From Chlorokybus atmophyticus (lineage: Eukaryota; Streptophyta; Chlorokybophyceae; Chlorokybales; Chlorokybaceae): a DNA stretch of 64,000 nt. Below are positions 20,867 to 33,135 of the stretch, piece by piece; position 1 is the first letter of the stretch, and each line of letters begins with the position of its first letter. The notes below the pieces were generated by a model. The model was given only the letters and a program-made list of their open reading frames with translations. It was not told the origin of the DNA and did no database searches. The position numbers were made by a program, and so were the translations under genes. Location: NCBI GenBank assembly GCA_009103225.1, contig RHPI01002568.1:236282-300281 (forward strand). The letters run 5' to 3'.

Positions 20867-23087
20867 CAGCGATTTGAGCTGCAGCTTACATCATGTGATG
20901 CTCATCGGTGATGCTAAGAGAGGGTCAGCAGCATGCGCGAGAAGAGCGCTCAGTTGCGGCTGATGAGGTTAGGTAGGCTGCAACTTATTAGAGCTAGTGG
21001 TGCCTGATGTTGCGCAGGGCAATGATAAATGCAGTCTAATAGCCATTGCTGGGTGATAATCAATAGAGCGCGCGCTATGGCAGAGATGCAACAGTGTAAA
21101 AGACGATTGCTGTTGGTAATGTGAGCTGCGTAGATCAGCTGCTACACTAGACACACACAGTGACTTCGATTGAGTTTCATTTTGTTGCCGTATACTGTCT
21201 GCTTATCATATGCGGTCTTTACCGCTTGCTCCAACTCCAACACCCTCCACACTGATTACACACAAGTATGAACAGTAGTGGAAGCTAGTGTCACGTTAAT
21301 GATATCGCATACTGGTGTGCATGGCGTGTAGAAGGGGACCAGCCGGGAAGGGGGGCATGAGCAGACCAACATGTCAAACTCAACAACACATCATTGGCAA
21401 AGCCAACAGTAGAAACTCCACTCCGCCTGCGAACGCACAAAGTACACGACTTACAAGTCTGGCTTCTTGCTCCTATATGCACTTATTTTACTAAGTAAAT
21501 ACCACGCATCAGGCGGACACCAGGATGCTCATTGGGACATTTCTGTTGGAGATTCTGAGTGCTGCTCTCATCTTATGTGAGTGAAATGAGCAACGCTTTG
21601 TAGTCACAGCAGCCCTTATTGAATTCCGGGTGCACGTTCATGGTTGGGCAGGCGCGGGGCTGGCGGACACCTGCAGCAGCGCTTCTTGATAATGAGGTCT
21701 GCATAAATACTACTACGGTGCTGTGTATGGGTTACGGTAGATGAACATATGTGTTGGCGTGGAGGTGTGTAATGAGTCAGGTGTAAGTTTGGCTGTTCAC
21801 AAGGACAACGTAAGTGCAATGTCAAGGATGCAGCCGAGTGCAACCGTGTCATGCACGTCATTCCAAAGTACTCCGCCTGTCTGTGTGTTATGTGCCTATG
21901 ATTGTGGTGTGCAGAAAAGCACACAATGTTCCCTCGTAGTCTGTAATACACGCACATTCCGTGTTCAGGTGTGCACAATCTCCGTGGGCTGCGCCACGCT
22001 GGCACATCCCCTACACTTTATACTTGCTCATTGCAAAAAAGCTATCCCACACCGCCACTTGACAGCTGTGCCTCGACAAACTGCATGCACATACACCCAC
22101 GTAATATGTGTGTGCATTTGCGCGCTATCGCATGCGCATACCGGTGTGCAAGGCATACGTGCGCACGTGCACGTGTTGCGTGTCATGCATAACATAACAG
22201 TGGCACTCTGCGTCACGCAGAGTGCCACTGTTATGTTGCACACGGTGTGCAAGCTCAGCAGGCTGGTCTATCCTATAGCCTTGTTGCATCTTGATCACTG
22301 CTGCTGAGCTTCGCCAAACTCACACTTCGCACATCAATGGCTATATCCAGTTCAGACTCTGCACTTTGGCCGCAAGCCGCCAATAGACGTGTGGAGGAGG
22401 TACTGGTAGATATTGTCTGACTGCTGTTGTCACTACAAGCTTTGAGCATGAGGTTGAATAACCACGCAAACAAGTCTCTGTTCAAGTGACTTGTGCGGCA
22501 GTGAGTGTTACAACGGTGTGCTTGCTGATTGCCAGTGCATGGAAGCTGCATGCAACAGCGCTGCGCACGCATTAACTTGAAGGTAGCTGTCTGCGTCTAC
22601 TTCAATGGCGCATACACGTTGCAAAAACACCTTGTGTAGTGCATGATTTTACAGGCAGTTCAGGCACGAGTTTTCTTGAGCACTGGGCGGCATTATACTC
22701 TAGATTGGTCCATACGTACATCGGCATGTGAAGCATTGGCGCACACAAAAGGGAGTTGTCAATACCGTATTGAGAACCCATACACGCAACAGTTTTCCAG
22801 TCATTGCAATCAGTGACAGTCAACGCGCAGTAAGGTGTACCGGGACACAGTCCATCATGAGGGGGATTGTGCGTGAATGGCACAACGGTAGCATTACGTG
22901 TTCTTTACCTCACGACATACTTGCTGCTTTGCTCAGTGTGTACCCTGCATGTGCACACCACACGAGGAGTCCTCATCGAAACCAATTGCATGCAAGCGTG
23001 CAGGTGAGCCGCACTACTTGAGCTATATGGCAACTCTCTTCTGCACTATCACTCTTGTTCGTGCAATGCTTAACGCTTTCAACGAGA
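20867..23087. other. Intergenic region
   Basis: No gene is supported. Short open frames such as 21741-22307 have no recognisable domain, low-complexity composition and no consistent splice structure. A perfect hairpin at 22191-22237 is listed separately. Confidence 0.5.
22191..22237. repeat. Perfect 22-bp hairpin with a 3-nt loop
   Basis: The arms 22191-22212 (starting AACATAACAGTGGC) and 22216-22237 are exact reverse complements around the loop TCA. No poly-T follows, so it does not resemble a Pol III or bacterial terminator. It may be a small foldback element or a hairpin RNA gene. Confidence 0.85.
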
Positions 23088-23665
23088 TTAGTAACCAAAA
23101 GAGGTCACCTTGGCGCTCACCGATGGCGCCCCCACGTTGATGTTGGGGCTGATGTTGGGACTGACTGTGGTTGTGTTGTGGATGTGCACAGTCGGGCTTG
23201 GAGGGGCGTTAGCGCTGCTGCTGCTGTTGTTGCTGTTCGTGGTCGTGTTGGTGGTGTTGTGGCTGTTGACCGTGTTGTTGCTGTTGTACATTGGGGGAAA
23301 GCCCAGGGGGGCGCCATAAGGACCTGCTTTGAAGTTGCATGTGACAGTCAGAACACATATGTGTGTGTGTGTGTGTGTGTGTGCGTGTGTAACGCTCAAG
23401 TTGTTTGTAAGTACCAGGGTAGTAAGGTGCCGACGGCTGCATGTTGTTGTACGGCGGCATCTGCTGCTGCTGCTGCTGTTGCGGCCACACTGGCGCTACG
23501 CCAGGAAACGGAACTGGGGCCTGTGCAGCATAGTACACAGGGGGGGAGGGAGAGCCGCCCTGATTGACAGATACAGATGCATCGTGAGACATGAGAGTTG
23601 GAACGTTGACCCCTTGCATGACTTGTCTGAACTGACTGGAACAGGAGGCATGTTGCATGCAGTAG
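23088..23665 (-). CDS. C-terminal exons of a Gln/Asn/Thr-rich protein (5' end not found)
   Basis: Two minus-strand exons splice cleanly: one ending at 23415 (donor GGTACTT) and the last at 23323-23088. The junction reads APYYPG then PYGAPLGFPPMYNSNN. The upstream exon has SPSPPVYYAAQAPVPF, a run of seven Gln and MPPYNNMQPSAPYY. The last exon is Asn/Thr/Ser-rich (NTVNSHNTTNTTT), then PSPTVHIHNTTTVSPNISPN and ends VTSFGY. The last exon resembles the C-tail of the stalk protein at 27-29 kb, suggesting a paralogous cytoplasmic tail. An earlier exon may end at the GTATGAGT donor near 23695. No transmembrane segment or start was found before the N at 24627, so the gene is incomplete as seen. Confidence 0.5.
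23361..23390 (+). repeat. GT microsatellite in the intron of the Q-rich gene
   Basis: About 13 GT units with a GC interruption lie inside the 91-bp intron between the two exons at 23088-23665. Read on the coding strand it is a CA repeat. Confidence 0.85.
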
Positions 23666-24627
23666 CGACATATCCACCCACACTTGCACTCATACCTGCG
23701 CGTGCAATTGCGTGTCGGGTGTTGTATTTGTGTTGGACTTGTTGGGTGCGTTGACCGCGACGGCGGCCCCGTGGCTGCCAGTGACGTTGATGACTGTGGC
23801 CTGGTCCTTGTGTGCAGCCGCCCCCGCACTCATGCAGCCACCCATCTTCCTCCCAACCAGTCAGATGTGACCGCTACTACTTAGAAAACGTGTTGTGCTT
23901 ATGCTCACTGCAATTTCGTGCCACAAACACCTGCGCCAAAACCAATGCTTGGTCGCTACCCAGCTCGCGATGTTAATTCCAATGCATGGTGAGCACGTGT
24001 TTGCTTGCAGGCACATGCAGAAAGACAATGACACACATACACGTATGAAGGCCGCCTTTATGGGTGCAATACCCACACGCAGGTGCCGTCACGCACACAA
24101 AGTTGACATACGCACGCACAACAACAACACATTATCAGCGCTAGCAGTAGTACCGACTCACCCTTTCTCGAACATCATCTCGGGCTAAACACTTGCCTTG
24201 CCAATTGCAAAAAGGCTCGCACTATGCGTGATATATGACATAAGCAGAAAAAACGATGCATCTTTCCTGTTTGCACCCACCTTACGCACTCCGAGTCGCC
24301 ATGGCTTCAGTGACCAAGCATACACAACCCACGCAAACAGCGGGGCTGGCGTGCCCCTACGCCACTCACCACTTCCCACTCCACGCGGATGCTGTGTGAT
24401 GTGTGTCTCTGTCTGTGTGTTGGGTGTGTGTGGCTGCTGGGGAAGGGTTGGGCGGGAGGTGTGTGTGTGCTGCTTTTGGGTACACCTTTGCTTGCTTGTG
24501 CAGCAGTGGTGTCTGTGCTGGAGAAAATAGACACCACCGCTGCTGCTGCTGGAGGAGGCGTCTATTTTGGAGCCAGTCCATGTTTAGTCTCCGAGGTCAG
24601 AGGCTGACTAGCCCCCCCCCCCCCCAN
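23666..24627. other. Intergenic or unresolved upstream region of the Q-rich gene
   Basis: The region may hold further 5' exons of the minus-strand gene. A Thr/Asn/Pro-rich frame at about 23695-23830 precedes a plausible donor, and a Ser/Thr/Pro-rich frame lies at 24307-24537. None is firm. It ends in a poly-C run (24612-24625) followed by A and N at 24627. Confidence 0.4.
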
Positions 24628-25844
24628 AGATTACTGCCACCTGGTACGCACACTGATATATCGAGGGTGCGCTTTTAGAGCTCCAGAATAACACTACATC
24701 ATTTGGTAAACAGTGCAGTTTGCAAACATTCAATTAGACGACTCTCCGTGCGCCATGATCATGGAGAGTGGGCAGGCGGTCACTGCCGTCGTGACTCTGT
24801 GTTGCGTTTGACCGCGCACGTGCTTCAGCCACAATGCAGCCCCGAGAGAGCTTTTCTCCGCAACACTTTGCCGTCAACACACTGCCGGCGGCGGCCGCAT
24901 CATCGTCATCGTCAGCATTGTCGTCGTCGTGGCCGAGGGCAGGCCTGACTTAGGCAGACATGCGGTAGGGAAGCAGGTGTGGTGGAAGAAGGTGTGGAAC
25001 ATAGAGGGCTAGGCGGATTCTGTCGTGCTGGATGGGGAGGGGAAGGCCGCCTTCAGGGGCGGCAGCGGTGGTGTTGGTGGCGTTGCTGACAGCATGCGCA
25101 AGTACGCTGCAGCTGGTTTCCGCTCTGCCAGCTCAGGGTAAGACGAGGTCAAGCTGCTTCTGTGGTATATTCATGTTGCTTGGTCCAGCAACAGCCTTAC
25201 AATTTGGAGGAAAGATCAGCAACCTGGTCACCATGCAGCTGCTGCCAAGTTGGTCTAGTGGATACTTCGCTTGGATTAACGTTGTTTGGAGGGTCAGAGA
25301 TTTGTCTTAAGTATGTTGGTTGTTGTGTCCATTGTCATATGCAGGTAGCAGGCTGAGCAGCTCCCTGCGCCACGAGCATGAACTGCACCAGCAGAGGCAT
25401 GCTTTGCTGCTTGAAGATCGCGGCGCACAGCAACAGCAAGGAGCTGCTATTCCTGGTGAGCACAAATCATTGCCACCATTTCACATGACACAGTAAATGA
25501 TGGCCTGGTGCTTCTAGCCGAGCTTGGTCAATGGTTTTTGCGCGCAGTACGTCGAAATTGTGCACAGCTGGAAGCCGTTAGCTGGAAGCCGTTTGCTTAC
25601 GGTTGTAAGCAAACGGCTTTCAGCTGTTACGTTGGTGTTCTTATGCTTTATGCTTTAAGCGCACACACGAGCTCACGCGCGTGCACGCATGCCCGCACGC
25701 ACGCACACTTACACATACACAAGAGCGCGCGCACGCACAGCTACAGACGAACCCTTAGGTGCAACAAGCACGTACTCAGCTTGCTTGTTCTTGAACCCTG
25801 CATTCAAAACAGAACAGGCACAGCTGACACATTGCATATCGCTC
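24628..25844 (+). repeat. 1217-bp copy of the 5' end of the peptidase-mosaic gene (orphan copy)
   Basis: The sequence matches 31409-32625 at an offset of 6781, with every long open frame identical. It contains the signal-peptide exon (25032-25137) and exon 2 (25345-25455), then diverges into a C-run within what is exon 3's upstream intron in the other copy. It starts directly after an N, has no downstream exons and cannot make the enzyme. It is either a very recent segmental duplicate or an assembly overlap artefact. Confidence 0.85.
25580..25625. repeat. 21-bp foldback with a 4-nt loop
   Basis: AGCTGGAAGCCGTTTGCTTAC (25580-25600) pairs with 25605-25625 around GGTT, with one mismatch. It lies in intron 2 of the peptidase-mosaic gene copy, and the same hairpin occurs at 32361-32406 in the full gene. 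Confidence 0.8.
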
Positions 25845-27055
25845 CACCCCCCCCCCCCCCTCCCAAAACAAACAAAGAACAAACAACAACATGGGGACAT
25901 TATTATTATATTATTATTATTATTATTATTATTACGGCGAAGAGATGTCCCAAACAGCTTCCCACACTTTCAGTTCAGCCTCACTCCTGCACACTGGCCA
26001 GCAGCACATGACGAGTCGTTCGCCTGTCATTATTGACGATTGACGACAACCGCCAAATATATGTGCAGCGGTCCTCCACGACAGTTCCGTTATGCCGGAC
26101 TGACCTGACAGGTCAGAGTCAAAGCTGCCGACCTGTCACACGTGAGATACGTCATCGAACGTCGTGATACGGCCTGCCACATATCTAGAAGCCGCAGCAG
26201 TGGCGTGTGGCATAGGCTGCCAATGCCGCAGATGCCTATAGTAGGCACCTACTGTCTGACAGGCAGACAGAGAGCCAGAGTAATGGAGTACAGCTTATAG
26301 GCAGAGTATAGGCAGATTGTAGGGGGTGTACTGAATTCTATCAAAGCTTTGTGTAACAATAACGGCGACGGTTGATTGGGCGTCTGCTGAGGACTGCTGC
26401 AGTCCGACCGCATCACACAGTGTAGATTTTACACTCGCTACCACAACATACTGCGCTAATGCAGATGTCCTTCAAATGTGCTTATTTTGCCCCCCACCCC
26501 CGGGGGAGGGGGGCCGCCACAATAATTCTAGTGCACGTGGCGGCTGCCCTAATTTGGCTGCCTGGCTGGCTGCCTGGACGCTGCGCCCACAGCATCAGCA
26601 TAGTGTCGAGTGGGTTAGAGGCCAGGCCACGACTGCAAGACGGTGGGTGGGTGCGTGTGAAGTCAGTCAGTACACACTCCAACATTACAGCCCTGGCCTG
26701 CCAGCCTTGCGCACTCACGGTGGCCACCGAGTACACACATATCCGTCTGCCTACACACACATGTGTCACGCCATCAACTTAGACTCTGTGACTGCGCCGC
26801 TTACTTAGCACATGTAGTAGAGAACACACCTGGTGTGGTGAGGTGTGTACCCCCCCCCTCCTTCCCCGAAGCTGCTCTGCATGCTTTTGTAGTTTGCCGG
26901 GGGTCACACAGCACTGAATCTGACAAGTCCTGTGTGACCCAATGAGTCCTTCCAGTCGAAATTGTCTTTGATCAAAGCAGCAGCAGTTGATCTTTCTCTC
27001 CCCGCAACAAAACTCCTCCTCCACCTCTCCTCCTTTGTTCCCCACACCTACAAGC
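25845..27055. other. Intergenic region with poly-C and an ATT microsatellite
   Basis: A run of about 14 C near 25847-25860 follows the duplicated block; an ATT repeat spans 25899-25934. Short inverted motifs around CCTGACAGGTCAG lie near 26104. No gene is supported before the stalk-protein start. Confidence 0.5.
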
Positions 27056-27103
27056 ATGACGCGGCTACCACCTCCTCCAACACGTTGCCCCCATCACAGC
27101 TGC

Positions 27104-29296
27104 ATGCAATACTTCGTCATCATATCACTGGCATTCCTGTGCATGCTCTCCCCCTGCACTGCCAGTAGTACTCCACCCTGCTCCTGGTACTCCTCCTCGG
27201 ACCCGCAGTCCGCCTGCGCCACGCTGCTCTCCGCCGACTCCAAAAGCTTCTTCGACTACGCCGCCAAGCTATTAGACCCGCCCGCTGTGGTCAAAGAACA
27301 TGCTTACGCCACATGCACCATCGCGTTCTCCGTCAAGGTGCGTGTGCGTGTGAGTTCGAGTGAGTGCGAAAGGTTGCACGACAGTTGGTTGATAACATAC
27401 CAACACAGGTGACTGGCATCCCGACGTCGTACATGCCGTACGAGCTGGCGATAGCCAAAACGGATGCCGGGGGCGCATGCCCGAGCGTGTGGCCCGAAAG
27501 CGACGCCTCACTCATGTACTGGTCCGGGGTAAAGGCGCAGGTGGGTGCAGTACATGTGTGTCGATGCATATACATAGCATATACATAGCATCAGCTGCAC
27601 TGGTGGTGACATGTTGATACAAAGTACACGTGGCCGTCTGTCTGCACATGCTGTTGTCAATCCTTGTTTCAACTTGTAGGCCTCCACGTTGCAGCGCACA
27701 TGCACACACAACCCGTCCCCTCCCACCCACTCACCCCCAGACACAGACACACGCACGCTCACACACATTGGAACAGTCACATGCACACACAAACACAACC
27801 ACAATTCGTTTCCTCGCGTGCAGGACTACACATGGACGTTCCAGGACTCGCAGCGTACGGATCCGGGAGGCGCGTACTGTTTCCTTGCGCAGTGCTACGG
27901 CGCCTCCAACTGCTTCCCGTTCGATGCGGAGGCCTCAATGAAGGTTGACGCGAGCGAATGCGCCAGCAGCACCAATCAGGTGGCGTGTGGGGGGAGGTGG
28001 AGTCCATGTGTGTGCTTGTGCGCGCGTACGCATGTACGGGCGTGTATGCGCTTGTGCATGCATGTGCGTTCGGAGGAGGGAGGNNNNNNNNNNNNNNNNN
28101 NNNNNNNNNNNNNNNNNNNNNNNNNNNNNNNNNNNNNNNNNNNNNNNNNNNNNNNNNNNNNNNNNNNNNNNNNNNNNNNNNNNNNNNNNNNNNNNNNNNN
28201 NNNNNNNNNNNNNNNNNNNNNNNNNNNNNNNNNNNNNNNNNNNNNNNNNNNNNNNNNNNGGGGGGGGGGGGGGGGGGGGGAGAGCGCACTGCAACCTTGT
28301 TAGTGACTGCTACTGCTTCCAACACTACCAATCATCAAGTTCATAGCTCTCTGGATACCGTCACCACCACCACCACCACTGCTACCACCACTACGATGAA
28401 TTAGCAGTGATACTGGCAGACTACTACCACTGCCAATCAAAGTAGTGCTGCTACTGCTGAATATCACTGCCAACATCACTAGCACTGCCAGCATTATCGC
28501 GTTGTGATTGCAAGAGCCACTCCTATCTGCTCTGGCTACCTAAGTGTCCCTGCACAGCCTCAATCCACAACCAACGAGTGCTTTTCTGTTCCAACATGAG
28601 CTGAATCTCTCTTCCAGTTCTCGTTCTCGTCCTCATTCTCTCTCTCATCAACAGGCACCCGGCAGCAGCTCACCACCCATCTCACCATCCAACTCCCCTC
28701 CCAACTCGCCTTCCAACTCGCCTTCCAACTCGCCTTCCAACTCGCCTTCCATCTCCCCTTCCCGCTCCCCTTCCCTCTCCCCTTCTGCCAAGAGCTCTTC
28801 TTCGTCTGCGCCTGTTGGTGTCATTGTGGGGGTTGTTGGTGGGGTGATAGGGGCGGTGGTGTTCGTGGGAGTGATGTACTGCTGCTGCAGAAAGACGGTG
28901 GGTGTGAGCACAGTGTGTGTGTGTGTGTCTGTGCGCGTTTGAAGCCATGACAACTCTGTCTTATTGAGACTTACTTGTTGCTGGCTACTTCTCGTACTCT
29001 CAGTGTTTGTTGATTGAGCGAGTGCTTACTGAGAAGTGTTGAGTTGTGTTCTGTTGTGGGCGGTGTTGCAGCAGCCGAAGACGTCGCCCGCAGCTCTGCC
29101 CACTCATAATGCCGCTGTCGTGCCCGCGAGTGTGGTTCAGCAAAGCGCCAACACCGCCCACAGTCACAACAAGGTCCAAAGCGACAACACCACGACCACC
29201 AACACCAACAGCAACAACCAGGTCAACACCACCATCATCCACCACCACTACGGCGGCGGTGCATCGCCCAACGCGTCCCCGCCGACATCGCCCTGA
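27104..29296 (+). CDS. Secreted single-pass membrane protein with Cys-containing ectodomain and Ser/Pro stalk
   Basis: The exons are 27104-27337, 27409-27540, 27824-27979, 28655-28897 and 29072-29296, all phase 0, giving about 330 residues. The chosen Met begins a good signal peptide ([20 protein letters not shown]); an in-frame Met at 27056 would add 16 Pro-rich residues. The ectodomain has about eight Cys. Exon 4 encodes a stalk of NSPSNSPS-type repeats, then the membrane helix [20 protein letters not shown] and YCCCRK. The last exon is an Asn/Thr/His-rich cytoplasmic tail ending in [10 protein letters not shown]. The ectodomain family is not recognised. The gap at 28084-28259 could hide an exon, although phases are compatible without one. 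SP-rich stalks suggest a glycosylated surface protein. The tail recurs at 10.9 kb and at 23.1 kb. Confidence 0.65.
28084..28259. other. 176-bp assembly gap (N) flanked by poly-G
   Basis: The run of N is followed by about 21 G at 28260-28280. It falls in the intron between exons 3 and 4 of the stalk-protein gene. Confidence 0.95.
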
Positions 29297-29955
29297 CCAA
29301 CAACAGGTGGAGTTGGTGATTGTGAAGTTATGCCGCAAACCTGACTTCGTGCTCCAATGCGTGTGTGCATGTGCACGCGCCCATATCTGTTTGCGTGTGC
29401 GCACGTGCGTGCGTGCAGATCATGCGTGCGTGTGTGTGTGTGCTTTGTCACATGCAGGTAATATGCTTGTGTGGTTGCAGGCACTTGTCTGATGATGCAC
29501 CGACGGGCCACAACTTCTACCGCAAACGGCCAGAGCAGGAAGGCAATTTGTGTCACCTCTCCGAGACATGTGCAACATGTGGACGCTGTTGTGTGGGCGC
29601 GGGTGAGGGGGCGGATGGGCGACAGGCGGACATGAGGCAGCATACTGCGTCACGCAAAGTAGTCGGCGTTCAACACCATACACCATTGATTGCAGTGACG
29701 CGGACAATGTGTTGGTGTGCACATACAAGTGCGCACATGTAAATGCACACCTCCAGACTGTCGCTGGCGTGAGCTGACTGTATGATGCGGTGACTAACTT
29801 GTAGGGTATTCAAAGCAACAACACTAATGGTACTACTGATACGCAAACTATTACTCTCCGCCTACGACTTGTTGAACAGAATTTGACGCTGTATGTAGTT
29901 GGCTATACCTCCGCCAAAGTAGTGTCTCTGCAGTCTCGTGCGTGTTGCGTACCTG

Positions 29956-29992
<37 letters not shown>

Positions 29993-31408
29993 TCTTGGTA
30001 CGTCACCTCATTGTTGGTTCAGCACAGCAGGTTGGAGGGGCTCCTATGAGGTGAGCGAACTCTCGGAACTTCATCGTATGACTCCGTTTGACACTGCAAG
30101 CACCGAGAGGGTAAAGGATTTCTGAACTCACACTTAACAAATGCAGTTGTTCCGCACTGCTGCAAATGCGCCCCCGTGTGCTACAGACGGTCTTTGTGCA
30201 CACATGCGCATTTGCGCACACAGACACACGTTGTGGTTGTGTGCTCTACAACTGCATTGCCAAGCCTGTGTATGCACATAGGAGCACGTAGCAAAGTAGT
30301 GCCCCGGGTGGAATATGATTGTGCATGTTTGCTTGCTCTAGTCTTGTTTGCTTGTATGTGACATGTGCACGGACTGCATGTGTGAAATACGACTTATCCC
30401 CTATGCCTGAGCGAACATGCATGCACACATTAATGCGCATGAAACGCGCGTGTGCGCGTGGCGAATAGGGCACTATAGCTATCATAGCTATACTGAGATA
30501 ACTATAGCTATAGTAACCTTACCCCTAGAACATATTGTCATCATGATTGCAATGCACTATTCCATGTGAGCTTTATATAACTTAGCCTTCTTGATCAAAT
30601 GTGTCGCGTAATGTTTGTTTATGTTTATTGGTAGATTGAAAACAATAAGCTTGCGGGTAGGTCATATAATAACAGCCCATTCGGAAGTACATTGAGCGCC
30701 GGATTTACTAAAAATCAAATTGCAACGCAAATTGCTGATTTGGCAAAGTGTCAATGTTTTGCTATCAACTACAAGATCATCACCACTTTGAAGTTTATTA
30801 CCGCGGTGCTTTGCTTGTGCTGCATACGCAAAGATTTGGGTCATCAAGTGTTTAAATATATGGCACTTGTAGACGCGAATGGAATAGTATCTGAAGTGTA
30901 TACGTGTTTAAAAGTTGCATTATTGCAGTCACATGTAGTTATGTAAATACCAAAAGGCAACGTAGTGAAAAGATATAATTGCATGCAAAAGCATGGATGA
31001 ATTGAAACGGATAAGACTTTTCTATGGTACCATTGTAACGGAAACCAACAACTATAATACGGTATTGACATGACAAACCATTTTCATTTATGACTGAAAT
31101 TGACATGGGGTGTTCAGCTGTTCATCTAACGGGTGTGGTCACTATCACACCCACGTACAAATTCATCATATCTACAACAATATGACAATTGGCTCAACTT
31201 CAATTTGCCATTACAGTACGAAACGTGTAAACGTATAGTTAACCCACATATTGAGTCATCAACGCATAATGAATGATGGCTGATTATTTTTGTTGAACTG
31301 CTTGGATGTTCGTGTAGATAATGATAGTAATTATATCATGCATTTTTTTTAATTAAATCACTATTGAGGATAGGCCAAATACGATGGTGTAGGTGCCTAT
31401 CGGTTGTG
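29297..31408. other. Intergenic region
   Basis: The first 400 bp matches the flank of the relic at 10.9-11.4 kb. An AAC microsatellite lies at 29956-29991. From 30500 the composition becomes AT-richer, with a self-complementary ACTATAGCTATAGT motif near 30502 and a poly-T/AATTAAAT stretch near 31345. No gene is supported. Confidence 0.5.
29956..29991 (+). repeat. AAC microsatellite
   Basis: About twelve consecutive AAC units in intergenic sequence. Confidence 0.9.
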
Positions 31409-32625
31409 AGATTACTGCCACCTGGTACGCACACTGATATATCGAGGGTGCGCTTTTAGAGCTCCAGAATAACACTACATCATTTGGTAAACAGTGCAGT
31501 TTGCAAACATTCAATTAGACGACTCTCCGTGCGCCATGATCATGGAGAGTGGGCAGGCGGTCACTGCCGTCGTGACTCTGTGTTGCGTTTGACCGCGCAC
31601 GTGCTTCAGCCACAATGCAGCCCCGAGAGAGCTTTTCTCCGCAACACTTTGCCGTCAACACACTGCCGGCGGCGGCCGCATCATCGTCATCGTCAGCATT
31701 GTCGTCGTCGTGGCCGAGGGCAGGCCTGACTTAGGCAGACATGCGGTAGGGAAGCAGGTGTGGTGGAAGAAGGTGTGGAACATAGAGGGCTAGGCGGATT
31801 CTGTCGTGCTGGATGGGGAGGGGAAGGCCGCCTTCAGGGGCGGCAGCGGTGGTGTTGGTGGCGTTGCTGACAGCATGCGCAAGTACGCTGCAGCTGGTTT
31901 CCGCTCTGCCAGCTCAGGGTAAGACGAGGTCAAGCTGCTTCTGTGGTATATTCATGTTGCTTGGTCCAGCAACAGCCTTACAATTTGGAGGAAAGATCAG
32001 CAACCTGGTCACCATGCAGCTGCTGCCAAGTTGGTCTAGTGGATACTTCGCTTGGATTAACGTTGTTTGGAGGGTCAGAGATTTGTCTTAAGTATGTTGG
32101 TTGTTGTGTCCATTGTCATATGCAGGTAGCAGGCTGAGCAGCTCCCTGCGCCACGAGCATGAACTGCACCAGCAGAGGCATGCTTTGCTGCTTGAAGATC
32201 GCGGCGCACAGCAACAGCAAGGAGCTGCTATTCCTGGTGAGCACAAATCATTGCCACCATTTCACATGACACAGTAAATGATGGCCTGGTGCTTCTAGCC
32301 GAGCTTGGTCAATGGTTTTTGCGCGCAGTACGTCGAAATTGTGCACAGCTGGAAGCCGTTAGCTGGAAGCCGTTTGCTTACGGTTGTAAGCAAACGGCTT
32401 TCAGCTGTTACGTTGGTGTTCTTATGCTTTATGCTTTAAGCGCACACACGAGCTCACGCGCGTGCACGCATGCCCGCACGCACGCACACTTACACATACA
32501 CAAGAGCGCGCGCACGCACAGCTACAGACGAACCCTTAGGTGCAACAAGCACGTACTCAGCTTGCTTGTTCTTGAACCCTGCATTCAAAACAGAACAGGC
32601 ACAGCTGACACATTGCATATCGCTC
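31409..32625 (+). repeat. 1217-bp block duplicated at 24628-25844 (in-gene copy)
   Basis: Here the block continues into exon 3 and the rest of the peptidase-mosaic gene, so this is the functional context. It contains the foldback at 32361-32406. Confidence 0.85.
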
Positions 32626-33104
32626 TTATTCATCAACGTGCCACACCTTCACCGTGTCCCGCAGCCCCCACCCCCCACACCAGCACCCACAAGGTCCCCT
32701 TCCACCCTCCTCACCTGGGCATCGCCCTCCTCACCCTCCTCGCCACTAACGGGACAGAGGCACTGCTTCTTGAAATAGAAGAGCTGGAGTTAGGCTTCGT
32801 TCCCACCGGGAGTAGAGGACAGACAGTGGTGTCGGGGTGGATGCCGGCAGGGAGGATGAGTGAGCTGGAGAAGGTGGGGCAGTTGAGACATGCGGATATA
32901 TCGAGAGCGGTGCCCAGGGGGAGGAGGAGATTGATGGATGCGTCTTCGACTGTGGAGAAAGGAGGGAGAGTGATCTCGCAAGGTGAGCACTGTGGGGGTA
33001 GGCGTAAATAATGTGCGCGCGCGCGCACCTTTGTGCTGACATCAACCGCGTGCACCTGTTCGTGTGCGTGTGCATGCTTGTGAGCACCCACGTGTGCGTG
33101 CGTA

Positions 33105-33135
<31 letters not shown>

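Noticed and set aside
21741-22307. 188-codon plus-strand open frame.
   Set aside because: It crosses the perfect hairpin at 22191-22237, has Cys/His/Val-rich low-complexity content typical of TG/CA-rich DNA, and has no recognisable domain.
24703-24948. 81-codon open frame, duplicated at 31484-31729.
   Set aside because: It lies upstream of the peptidase-mosaic start codon, is Arg/His-rich, and is duplicated only because the whole block is. It is probably 5' flank or UTR.
27689-28404. Open frames spanning the N-run at 28084-28259, and similar frames over 51094-51330.
   Set aside because: The frames stay open only because N is translated as X.
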